From Ulota crispa (Eukaryota; Streptophyta; Bryopsida; Orthotrichales; Orthotrichaceae): 64,000 nucleotides of DNA. Each line of letters starts with the position of its first letter. Position 1 is the stretch's first letter. Below the pieces are notes generated by a model. That model did not search any database. It was not told where the DNA came from and saw only the letters and a list, made by a program, of their open reading frames with translations. This document shows positions 11,291-21,711 of the stretch, one piece after another. The stretch is from assembly GCA_963920765.1 (NCBI GenBank), contig OY987244.1, positions 25,710,358-25,774,357 of the forward strand, in the 5' to 3' direction. A program made the position numbers and the translations under genes.

Positions 11291-11363
11291 GTCTTGTTAA
11301 TGTCTAGAAGGACAAATATTTGAGTTTGACTTCACGCATCATTTGGATACAACACAAGGTAAT

Positions 11364-11735
11364 TTAACTCCTAAATGCTCGGTTAGTCTTAGTGACTTCC
11401 CCTCTACATTATCTCTACAATGTTTTACATTGATGTGGCAAGTGTTCACCTATTATAATATTGTTTCCAAAAGTTGCAAAAGTCAACAACGTATGGTATT
11501 TTCATGAAAATTGCAAGAAGGGTAGGATAGGACCTAACATTGTGTTTGCAAATCTTCTCACAATTTGGGTTACTTATAAATATGAATGCATTTAATGAGA
11601 TTGTTTTTTTATCTTCCATGATGGTACGTGCGTTTTGATCACTCCAAAAAAATTAAATGAAAAACAAATTTTTTTTCATCTTGCACAATTTTTTTTGTTA
11701 TCCAAGGAACAAAAAACATTCTCTTGGGAGTTTAA
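11364..11735. mobile_element. TTAA-bounded element, copy 1 of a head-to-tail pair
   Basis: Starts TTAACTCCTAAATG and ends GGGAGTTTAA. The interior (tcatgaaaattgcaagaaggg, ctcacaatttgggttac) matches 11732-12097 and 21347-21711. The right-hand TTAA is shared with the next copy. Confidence 0.65.
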
Positions 11736-12097
11736 CCCTTGATTGCCATGCTCATCACCATGATTGCCCCTCTACAATACTCTACAATGGTGTGGTAAGT
11801 GCCCACCTACAATATTTTTAGCTCCAAAAGTTGCAGTAACCAGTAGTGCATGCTGACCTCATGAAATTTGCAAAACATGTAACACAAGACCCACCACCAT
11901 TTCTCAAAATCCTCTCACAATTTGGACTACCTAAAAAAGATGTATGTCCAATGTAGCTATATTTTTTTTGCCTTTTGTGATGAACCATGTCTTCATGATT
12001 ATTTATAAAAATAATTAGATGGAATTTATTTTTCTCCATGCTACAAAGTGTTTCTTTGCTAACAAGCAGAGGTTTTTCATCTAATCTGTTTGTTTAA
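11732..12097. mobile_element. TTAA-bounded element, copy 2 of the pair
   Basis: Begins TTAACCCTTGATTGCC, and the interior (gtagtgcatgctgacctcatgaaa) matches the neighbouring copy. It ends at the TTAA of 12094-12097. No coding capacity. Confidence 0.6.
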
Positions 12098-12169
12098 CCC
12101 CCTAGTGCCCAAGCCATTTTCACCCAAATTAGGGTTTCAAGAGACTTGCACCTTTGATGCATTGCTTGT

Positions 12170-12460
12170 CAATCAATCACATGATCTATATGTATAATAG
12201 AATACACCTCAAAAGTGTCCCTGGTGGTAGTTCTTAACAATTCCGTAATTAAGGATAACAAATCCGTAACTGAATTGTGGGATGTGAGTACATAGGGTTC
12301 CATAACCAAATTATGAGAATAGGGAGCATGGAGATGGGAGGCATGGACATTAAGGGCATGAGGATGGGGGGCACAGGCATGGGGTGCATTATAAATTTGA
12401 GATTTTTTGTAGTATTGGGTGTCTTTATGTTTCTCAAATTTTAAATCCAAGTACAAAAAA
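12170..12460 (-). repeat. Left member of a distant inverted-repeat pair
   Basis: Reverse complement of 13425-13750, including the run of CATGCCC-like words and the end words TATACATATAGAT / ATCTATATGTATA. The open frames here reflect the CCCATG-type simple repeats, not a protein. Confidence 0.8.
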
Positions 12461-12799
12461 GAGAGAAGCTAAAATAGGACAAGAAGGACAATTTGTGTGG
12501 AAGTCCATTTTTTTGAAACTATACATCACCCCATCGATGCGACGGGCGTAGAGGATTTGTGTGTCTATAATATACTACAAATGTTTTCGTGAGTATATAT
12601 AATAAACTTTGTTACGATGGAAATGGAAGAAAATTAAAATCATCGTTGTCACATGATGAAAGTGAATGAGGTGAATATGAAGAAGGTATAATCTGCTAAG
12701 TAGGAGTATTGAACTTTGGGAATAACTTGGTAAAGGTCGTTCGTTGACACGCACTTCGAATCCATGTGATCAAAAATTCACCCTTCTGAATTTTTAACA

Positions 12800-12955
12800 C
12801 TATAGAATAGGGGTTTCAAACATCAACTTTTTTTAGGTGCCTCACGTTGTCGTTTACCTTTGTGGATTTATTAGTGAACAAGGAGGTGACTCACTTCTGA
12901 AGTTCACTCCTAACGTGATTCACCTTAGGAGTAAATTCCAAAAATCCACCTTCGT
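12800..12955 (+). repeat. Direct repeat unit, copy 1
   Basis: Shares AGGGGTTTCAAACATC, TTTTTTAGGTG and GGAGTGAA-like words in the same order with 13230-13385. Both lie between the arms of the inverted pair. Confidence 0.6.
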
Positions 12956-13229
12956 GGCTCTGGTGGGCAGCAATTTGGAAACAAGCATGAATGCAAATGG
13001 CGGTCGCCACCCACCCATCTTGCTCCAATTCTTGCCTTACTCCTTGTATTGGCGCTGCTTGTGATTATGCTCGTCTTGCTCTTGCAACGTCCTTGTTGCG
13101 AAAGCTAAACCCTAAACGCAAACTCACATGTGTCTAAGAATTTAGGCAAGTGAATAAACAAAAATAATTTACTAGTGACCTAAATTTCTATGAGGTGAGA
13201 AACTTGTCAACCAAATTTTATGTTTGAAA

Positions 13230-13385
13230 CCCCCTAATAGAAAGTTTCAAACATCTACTTTTTTAGGTGTCTGAGGTTGCGATTCATCCCAATGTAATCA
13301 CTAGTGAACATTGAGGTGAATCACCTCTAGAATTCACTCTTGACATGATTTATGTTAGGAGTGAACTTCATAAAGTCACTTGGGC
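13230..13385 (+). repeat. Direct repeat unit, copy 2
   Basis: Second copy of the 12800-12955 unit, diverged. Confidence 0.6.
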
Positions 13386-13424
13386 AAGCTGATAATCTCT
13401 CATTTCTTAGATGCTCAAGCTCTC

Positions 13425-13750
13425 AACTTTTTGTTCTTGGATTTCAAAATTTGAGAAACATATTGAAATCCAATACTACAAAAAATCTCAAATTTATAAT
13501 GCACCCCATGCACATGCCCCTCGTCCCCATGCCCTTAATGTCCATGCCCCCATTTGCATGCTCCCCATTCCCATATTGTGGTTATCAAACCCTGTGTACT
13601 CACATTCCCACAATTTGATTACGAAACCCCATGCACTCACATCCTCATAATTTAGTTACGAGTTTGTTGTCCTTAGTTACAGAATTGTCAAGAGGTACCA
13701 CCAGGTACACTTTTGAGGTGCATTCTATTATACATATAGATGGCACACCC
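13425..13750 (+). repeat. Right member of the distant inverted-repeat pair
   Basis: Inverse of 12170-12460. It contains a CCATGC-rich stretch at about 13500-13570. Confidence 0.8.
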
Positions 13751-14554
13751 ATACGTCAAACTGGGACCACCTGTAATCGTTTTTTTAATTTTCAAAATAT
13801 TAGAACTTATGTTGTATCATCAAATAGACAACTAAAAAAGGAATGTGAAAGAATTCTACAAAGTGTGAAGTACTACAAAGCCTATCACTGCTTAGAAAAG
13901 TACGAGAGCTCGCTTTAGCTGTGAACACCATGATTGTGACACAAGTTTACACTCAGACCATTCCCGCAAATCCACATTACCGTCCTTTCTTAACGGTTTC
14001 AATACAAGGTTATAATCAGACTCGATCACTAGTTTCCAGTTGAAGGCCTAGATCTCTTGAAAAAAAAACATAAGAGTCAACAATAAATAGCCAAATAAGC
14101 AGTTCTGAACATGTCAGATCAAGACATAAATAAAGAAAAGAGGATGTTAAACCACCTGATTATTGTAAGTTTACAGGAAAACCCATAACAAAACAAGGAA
14201 TTTTGACAAGTGCGTTTTCTTCACAGGTTCTTATACATCTCTAATATCACCTGTAACTACTCCAACTCAACATGGTTCAGTGTACCATGCAAAAAACTAC
14301 CAAATGCACAAACGAGACCTGTTTTTGCAACACAAAAACCAATGCAAACTTCTAACAACTTGTCACTGTCTTGATGTTCGAAGAAGCTGGTTTATCTGGA
14401 GATACATCTGGTATCCATTAGCATGAAACCACCCTCTGCTACAGGAAACAGAAAATAAATAAATTTTTTTTGAAAGATTTCGAAGAGCCAATTGAATACG
14501 GAGTAAAAATTTAGAAGGAATTTAACGAAAGGAAAAAACATTTTAACTTACCAT
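13751..14554. other. 3' flank of the alcohol dehydrogenase gene, probable 3' UTR intron
   Basis: On the minus strand the stop codon is followed by AAATG|GTAAGTT, a strong donor, and a CCTGTAG|CAG acceptor lies at about 14440. The gene therefore probably has an intron in its 3' untranslated region, with the terminal exon extending toward 14200. The rest shows nothing recognisable. Confidence 0.55.
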
Positions 14555-17500
14555 TTACTTATTGACATCAGTGCTCATGACACCAGTGGCGCTTTGAACG
14601 GTATTGATTGCTCCTGTGACTGTACCGGAGACTAGATTACGAGCTTTCTCTGTTAAGCCTGGACCTGCTTCGGTGATGACCTCTGGATCCCTTGCTGGCT
14701 TCAACAATACCTACATTTCCCAAAAACCAAAATGAAAAGATTGTTTAAGATTAAACAAGAGATTGCATGTACATATTAAGAGTATAAAATTTAGCAAGAT
14801 TCAAGTACAAATTCTATATATTTTCTGAAGGAAAAGAGAGAGTTAAAACTACTTTTATTTGCTTGATTTTCATGAAAATGGTACCTTGATCCATCCATCC
14901 TCTTTTGCATTGAACTTTTTGTATGCGTCAGGTGCATCACCAAGACCCAAGATATGTGTGATCACCGTGGTTGGGTCCAATTCACCAGACCTAACAAGCG
15001 GCAGGAGTATAGGCCTGTATACAAAAAATACAACTACACTATGCTTAACACAAGAGAGAATGCATACAAATAAACCATTCCTATAATTACAAAATGTCAA
15101 AGATATATCACTGAGTTTGAATAAGGTAGTCTTCATTTTATTTGATTTTTCAAGTTTTTCTCCTCTTGAATAAGACCGAGATTTCCAGATGAATTACAAA
15201 AGTTAAAAAGGGAAAACAAAGAAGCTCAAACCAAGTAATTTTTCAAAAATAGGAGAAAGAAATTCTGGTATATAGAATGTTAGTGCAATCTGTAACTTAC
15301 CAGTATTTCTGAACAGGTGTTTGACCTCCGGCCATGGCCAGGCCTTTCTCCATAAAGGCTCCAATGTTAAAATGGCTGTAATTGAAATAAAAACAAAAAA
15401 TAAGGTTCACAATTCTCAAAATATTCGTAGACTTCTGTCATAGAATGAAACAAAATAATGCTAAAACTTTTGACTTACTTGGCATAACCAGCGTAAGCGC
15501 CCACAATACCGATACGCCCTCCCTTGCGAACAGCATAAATAATCTCGTTTATAACTTCAGTACTGTCAGTCTCCAATCCAATCATAACCTCCAACTTATG
15601 TAGAGGACTCTGAAAATAGAAAATTAAACAAAAACAAAACATGAATTAGATGCAAAGTAGCATATACAGCTTACCACTATTAAAACATTTCATAGGAAAT
15701 CAGCAAATATTACGTGAAAAAAAAAGGTTAATCTCAAACATTTTTATCTCTTACCGTACCAAAAACAATATCTCTAAGGCTTTATTTCTGATGTTTTAAT
15801 GAAAATCTGCTTTAAATACCAGATAAAACTGCATAAACACAGCACCCTTATCTAAGTTTATGGAACTTTGGAAGAAGCGATATGTTACTCACCGCTACAT
15901 AATGGACGCCAACGGCTTCAATACCAACATCAGGGCCATGAGGGAACAATCGCCGAAGCTCTTCAATGGTCTTTTTCTCCTTAAAATTAATGGTCTCAAT
16001 GCCCTTCACCTTTTGTTTAGCGAAATTCAAACGAAACGGTACTTCATCAATCATCACGACACGTGCTGCTCCCCGCAGAAACGCACATTGAGCAGCCAGA
16101 ATACCCACTGCACCCAAAAACAAAAAACAGGAAAAATATGTAGTCAAAAACCTGCTACTAGATTTAAGAAAATAGAAACAAAATCGTAGCAAATTAAAAC
16201 CATGCATAAACTAAAAAAAACCCAGCGACTTCGTGAAAAGGAACGCTAACGTCATTTTATTATGCAATATTTGAAATGTTTGTGGACAAGATCAGAAATA
16301 CTACACCATCAAATTTGTATGTGGTCTAACGTTCTAGAAGAGTAACACCCCTCCCAGTGCAAAGTAAACAGAAGATAATACCTTACAATGTTGAATAAAA
16401 TATTTTAAGATGACTCAAGTTTTCTCAAAAATGCATGCAATCTAGGATTTTTTTTGTTATAAACTTTAATGACCATTGCAAATACAACAATAACTTAAAG
16501 CTGTGCCAAAAACAAACAGGATTCCGCTTATTTAGCTCACGATTCATTGAGTCCAAGAGCGTTGTTCATTAATCTTAACCAAACCGTTCAAAGTTTATGA
16601 ATACTTTGTTACGAAAAGAAAATACCAGGTCCACATCCCCAAATGGCAACATTGTCACCCTTTCCAACATGGCCTAATTCGTTTGCGTGCCATGCAGTTG
16701 GTAAAATGTCAGACAAGAGAATAGCGTGTTCATCATCCATATCTTCTGCCACCTTCAAGCAGTTCACATCCGCTGCCAGATTGCAAATTATTTGTTTCAG
16801 GATCAGAAAATTGGTGCATTCAACAACTTTCGAAACTAAAGGATGAAAATAAAAACAAACATATAACCTGGTATTAGAAACATCTCCCAAATAATATGCG
16901 CTGACAAACTAGTACAGACAAATTAACCATATCTAGATTTTTCCGAATAATTCGTAAAAGGTAAAGAGTGCAGGAGAGTAGTTATACCGAAAGGAATGCG
17001 GACATACTCAGCTTGACCACCTTCCCAACCACCAGTTAAATGAGAGTACCCAAACATACCACAAGTCCTGCAAAACATCATGAAAACACCAAACAAGTGT
17101 AAACAAAAACAAATACTAATCTCAATCACCAAGCCACTACGACTGAAACATAATAAAACGTTTACTAGACTTACTAAAGACCATGTTTATTTGAAAAAAT
17201 TGTATTAGGAAAGGCATCAATTAAATTCAAAGCATATTTTAGGGGGTTTAAGATTTTTTTCATACCTGTCTTTGTACATAAACTCCTGTTCCAAGGAAGG
17301 GTTGGTGGAATCGCAGCCAGAGAAATCTTTCCGATAGCAAGCAGAACACTGCCCACACGCAATATCAAACGCAACAACCACACGATCACCTGCTCATAAC
17401 CCCCCCCCCCCCCCCCCCCCCCCCAAAAATCCCCAAAAAATAAGAACTTAAAATTTTCTTAAAATCAAGCCATTCACTGCTCAGAAGGGTTAAAGCTTTC

Positions 17501-18648
17501 TAGGGGTTAACCAAAGATTTTACAGCAGTTTCAAAGCAAAAATAAATCCTCCCCGCTCACCTTCATTAATATTCCTCACTGCAGGACCCACAGCTTCCAC
17601 AACACCCATGAACTCATGTCCCACCACGTCACCGCTCTTCATACCAGGCATGGTGCCCATGTACATGTGCAAATCCGAACCACAAATACAAGACGTCGTC
17701 ACACGAAGAACCACATCCGCCTGCAAAACCAAACCAACCCATAACCAAAAACAAAATCATAAACAAACTCATAAACGGAAACATATACAAAAACAAAATC
17801 CTGTATAAAATAACGGAAAAGGACATGGGTACCCCTGAAGTTTGCAATATTTACAAAGATACCCTTGCTATTTCAGACATTACACAAATACCCTTGAACC
17901 ATAAAATTTCAACATTTATTTGTTGTGCTCATATTTCCTTCATAATCAATGTTGAAGAAGGGAATATACTGAAACAAAAATAAGAAGCAACGTGCACACA
18001 AAGGAAGAAGTGAAGTGGCATGCACAACGCCTGAAAATTTTGGTCCGAGGTTATTTATGAAATTTCTGAAAAAGCAGGGGTATCTATGTAAACATTGCAA
18101 ACTTCGGGGCCAGCGATTTTTAAAATGGCTAAAACTTCGCAGGATTGCTACCAAAATATTTATGGAGCAGAATTTTTTTTTTGTTGAACTTTATAGTGTT
18201 ACATTTACTTCAGCTTTTTAGCAGTGTTTTTAGCTCCTTGAGCTAAAAGTAAAAATCATATTTAAGATCACTGTTCAGGGGTATCCATGAAATTGTCTCT
18301 AAAAAACAAAAACAAAAATGTTACAGACAAAGACTCAAACACCGCCGAATATTCTCAAACATTCTCTCCAACTTCATCACAAAAAAGCTAAGAATCATAA
18401 AAAAGACGTGATTTTGAATCTAGGATTATGCAAGAACGCACGGGATCAGTGAGCATGGGTCGAGGTCGAATCTTGACTTTCATGTCCATTTTGCCGTGAA
18501 ACTCCACAGCCCGCATCGGATGCGACTCGTCTTTCCGGGACGTAATGGTACACGTGGGCGTCGCCAAGTGGCTCTGCTCCGGATTCTTCAACATCGTCGA
18601 AAACATCGGCACGTCCCTCGGCTCAATCACGCGCGTCGCCATCGCCAC
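14555..18648 (-). CDS. Zinc-dependent alcohol dehydrogenase, formaldehyde-dehydrogenase-like (10 exons)
   Basis: Exons in coding order: 18442-18648, 17561-17720, 17266-17389, 16988-17067, 16626-16772, 15893-16107, 15479-15609, 15301-15375, 14885-15014, 14555-14710. All joins are GT-AG, and the sum of 1425 bases gives 474 aa plus stop with no internal stop. It belongs to the medium-chain dehydrogenase family, which oxidises alcohols or hydroxymethyl adducts with NAD. Visible features are the catalytic-zinc CICGSD and GHE motifs, four structural-zinc cysteines (CGQCSAC...C), the nucleotide-binding GCGPVG turn and an Asp in VVMIDE. Residues 1-44 precede the usual MRAVEFHGK start, and about 30 residues follow the normal core, ending in DVNK. 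The start is the most 5' ATG of an open exon; the Met at about residue 45 is the alternative. Exact substrate unknown. Confidence 0.92.
17400..17424. repeat. Poly(C) tract of 25
   Basis: Uninterrupted run of C just downstream of exon 3's acceptor side, inside intron 2 of the dehydrogenase gene (poly-G on the coding strand). It is a likely site of length error. Confidence 0.95.
17811..18180. repeat. Foldback-family repeat in intron 1 of the dehydrogenase gene
   Basis: Shares GGGTACC(C)CTGAAGTTTGC, the phrase ctgaaaattttggtcc and tctgaaaaagca with the complete foldback at 36658-37003. It is therefore a diverged copy of that element. Confidence 0.7.
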
Positions 18649-18659
18649 ACAAATCTCTC

Positions 18660-18775
18660 TTCAAAAAAAAAGCTTGCACTTCCTTCAACAACTCTCTCTC
18701 TGTCTCCACCTCTGCCTCTATCTCCACCTCTGTCTCTGGCTCTGGCTCTGTCTCTGGCCCTGTTTGGTAACCCTA
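18660..18775. repeat. CT-rich tract in the 5' flank of the dehydrogenase gene
   Basis: Imperfect CTCTCTGTCTCCAC repeats (GA-rich on the coding strand) directly upstream of the start codon. Plant 5' leaders often carry such tracts. I see no firm TATA element. Confidence 0.6.
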
Positions 18776-19589
18776 GCAAGTTAGTTCGTAAGCAAACTGG
18801 TGCAAACTTTTTGAGGAGCTCAGAGTTGGGGATGCATGAGCAATGGTTGGTTTTGGAGAGAGGAATGTGGTGTTGGGGTTAAGATTTGAGGTGAAGCTTA
18901 CCGGTATTGTTGTTGTTGTGAGGAGAATTGTGAGAGGGGGTGTGAGGGGGGTGATGTGAGTTGAGGAGAGATGGGGAGGTGCATGGCAGAGGAGGTGCGC
19001 GGGGGAATCCAGATGTATGAATGGCAGGAGAGTGCGTTGCAGTGGGCAATCCACTTGGCGAGAGTAGCTGCAGACGCCTCGGCTTGCATGCAGTGACGAG
19101 GGGGGCGAGGGGGAGTTCGTGGGGTGACAAGTGGCGGGGTGACGTGCAGGGGTTTAGCCAACGACGAAAGGGTTTGTGTGCAGGGTCCGGGAAATAAGGT
19201 AACAGCACCCATGAGCAGTCCCCAAAGTGGAGCCCTACTTTTGAGGTGTTCACCACTCAAGGCCAGTTTCCATGAGCTCCCCGGATGTCTTGGGCCTGTA
19301 CCGGAGTCAGAGGTTCCTAGAGGGCCTGGACACTGCAAAACATTCCACGGGACAAACCGGAGGCCTAAAGTTGAGGGAAAAAATAGTACACGTGTAATAA
19401 ATCAGGTCCATGTCAGTCCTTGAGTGGATGAATTTCTAAAAGTTTTCAAAAAGTGTGGGTCCAAGATAGGGGTCCAGGCCCTCTAGCCCCGCAAACCTTG
19501 AAATACAGAACCGGAGCTTGGACCCCAATCCTAGACCTCCAATGCAAGCTACAACCCCATGTAAAGTCTGAGAGGGGTTTGGAATAGAG
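18776..19589. other. Upstream region, no gene seen
   Basis: GC is higher than in the surroundings up to about 19380, so long open frames appear on both strands. Their proline- and histidine-rich translations resemble no family and lack conserved motifs. Part of it may be promoter of the dehydrogenase gene. Confidence 0.5.
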
Positions 19590-19970
19590 TCTAGATTGCC
19601 CCATGGAAACTAGCTCTCATTGTGAACCCAAAGTGGAGCAGTGAATGTCTCTTGCACAAGAAAATCTTGCCACATGTCAATTGCTAAGTTGCTCTGCAAT
19701 GGTTGGGATTGGGACCGTCAAACACATGTATAGGAACATATCAAAGCAGCTTCAAGAATAGTCTAGAGTTGCTAATAGGGACCTATGAGTTGCAACTTTG
19801 CCCTTTAATATAAAATAATCTGCAATACTTTTTTCCACAAAAACAACTTTCCATGATAGCTTGTCAAAAGGCTAACCCTACAAAAAAAAATTCATGAATT
19901 TTTTGAGACTCTATAGTACCCTACACCCTCAAACACCCTTAAACACTCAGGTATGGGTGCGATTACCTTA
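19590..19970 (+). repeat. Dispersed repeat, copy 1 (partner 56230-56590)
   Basis: Collinear with 56230-56590 through cccaaagtggagcagtg, CACATGTATAGGAA, CTATGAGTTGCAACTTTGCC and ctcaaacacc...TACCTTAG. Moderately diverged and non-coding. Confidence 0.75.
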
Positions 19971-19974
19971 GTTC

Positions 19975-20185
19975 AGATTTTTCGGTTGATTTCTTTCAAT
20001 TCATGTATTGAACCGATTTATCAAGGAACTTTTTTGATTATTTTCTCTCTTTCATACTATAAATAACTTTTAATAAAATTTTAACCGGTTTTTAGCAGAA
20101 GTTTATAAATGTCAAATGGTTCTTTCTCATTTCAACCGGCTAGTTTTGAACTAGCAATAGGTCCTTCCGGGACCTTGTTTGTGTG
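19975..20185 (+). repeat. Relative of the 10.1-11.3 kb inverted-repeat arm
   Basis: Matches the arm at 10255-10440 through GGTTGATTTC, TTTATCAAGGAA, TTTCATACTATAAAT and TTTCTCATTTCAACCGGCTAG. Confidence 0.7.
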
Positions 20186-20544
20186 TTTTGAATGGGGCGT
20201 TCACACTACAGTTCAACAAGTCCCCATCATTGATCCCAAATATGATTTTTACTTTTAGCTCAAGTGGTTTAAAAAAATATCAAAAAGCTATTTTTTATTT
20301 TTAACACTGTAAAGTTCACATTTTTATTAGCTTTATAAAAAAACTAATAGCAATCTTGCTAAATTTAGCTAGTTTAGAGATTGCTAGTTTTCATTGGCAT
20401 TTTAGAATTCAATTGGTTCAATTGGTTGAGAGTCAAAAGTTGGGACTTGGCAATTTGCCCTTTGTGCCACTTTACAATACCACCATCTTTCCAACTATTT
20501 GCTTGTGTACCTTTTTTAAACTAAACATTGCATTTAGGTTGTCT
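20186..20544. other. AT-rich intergenic, nothing recognised
   Basis: No gene or bounded repeat identified. Confidence 0.45.
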
Positions 20545-21042
20545 TAGAACACCATCAATTTGGGAATGACTCACCAATTATTATTATTTTTGATTGGTGT
20601 AATTAGAAAGTGTGATTACTATCATTAGATGTATACACAATTTCTTTAAACAAGTAAAATTATATATGGAATGGGAAATTGGACAATAAAAATAAAGCCT
20701 ATTGAAAAAAAATGCTAAAGTACAAACAACATAGCAAATCAAGCTTTTGAGGGGGATCCGCGGTATTGGCACACCAAATTTTAAAAATTTGGTGAGCCAT
20801 TTCCTTGGATTTTCTTTCTTAGGCATGGTTTGCCATGTTGTTTTTCATTTAGCTTTTTTTCAATGGGCTTTATTTTGATTGTCCAATTTCTAATTCCATA
20901 TATTATATCACTTATTTACAGAAATTGTGTATACGCTTCCAATGATAGTAATCACACTATCCAATTATATATTAATCAAAAAATATTAACATTTTTGGTG
21001 AGTCATTCCTAGTGGTGGATTGGTGATGCTCTTACCTTAGAA
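20545..21042. repeat. Foldback element, about 500 bp
   Basis: Outer ends read TGGGAATGACTCACCAA and the inverse TTGGTGAGTCATTCC. Inner arms such as GTGTGATTACTATCATT and AATGATAGTAATCACAC also pair. No protein coding. Confidence 0.85.
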
Positions 21043-21295
21043 AGTTGCATCATGAGTCATTGCTTGGCCGCTTAGAGGCACATGCAACTCTGTAAATGTA
21101 GGATTTCACATGGTTTACAAGCTAAACACTAGTGTCTTGTTTTTTCACAAATTCACTGTTGTTGCAAAGCCCTTCAAAAATTATTTGCTGTAAGAGTTTT
21201 TGATGAAACTTACAATAGCACTAGTAAGTATATGTATAGTGTAGAATGTCAAGAAATTAGTGTGGGGCAACCTAAATGCAGTATTTAGTGTAGAT
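21043..21295. mobile_element. MITE of the TTAGGTTGCC family, partial
   Basis: Shares agaaagttgcatcatgagtcat, cttggccgcttagagg, AAATTAGTGTGGGGCAACC and TATTTAGTGTA with the tandem units at 58616-59880. Confidence 0.7.
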
Positions 21296-21346
21296 CCTTC
21301 ACCTTCAAATCCAATCCTTCCACCTTTGAATTGAGTACTTCTATTT

Positions 21347-21711
21347 TTAACCCTTAAACGTCTGGTGGGTGGCCGTGGCATGCCCATACTACAACTTCAA
21401 TAGTGTTTTGATTGATGGGCACCAATAGTATTGCTTTTAAAAGTTTCAAAAGTCAATAGTGCATGCCGACCTCATGAAAATTGCAATATGGGTAGCTTGG
21501 GACCTAACACTGTGATTTTGATTTTTCTCACAATTGGGTTACCTAAAAATATGACTATATTGATAAGATTGTTATTTGCCTTCTATGACAAATCATGTGT
21601 TTATTGTCACTTTGGAAAAAAAACAAATGAAAAACGACTTTTTTTTGTTGTACATAATACATTTTTAGGGCCAAAGGATGACAAACATCCTCATGGGCGT
21701 TTAGGGGTTAA
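21347..21711. mobile_element. TTAA-bounded element with CCC(T/C)TAAACG ends
   Basis: Left end TTAACCCTTAAACGTC; right end GGGCGTTTAGGGGTTAA, an inverted match at about 14 of 17 positions. Interior matches 11364-11735. Confidence 0.72.

Noticed and set aside
18879..19338. 125-146 codon frames upstream of the dehydrogenase gene
   Set aside because: Proline-rich translation without motifs, overlapping frames on both strands, and no gene structure; locally higher GC explains the openness.
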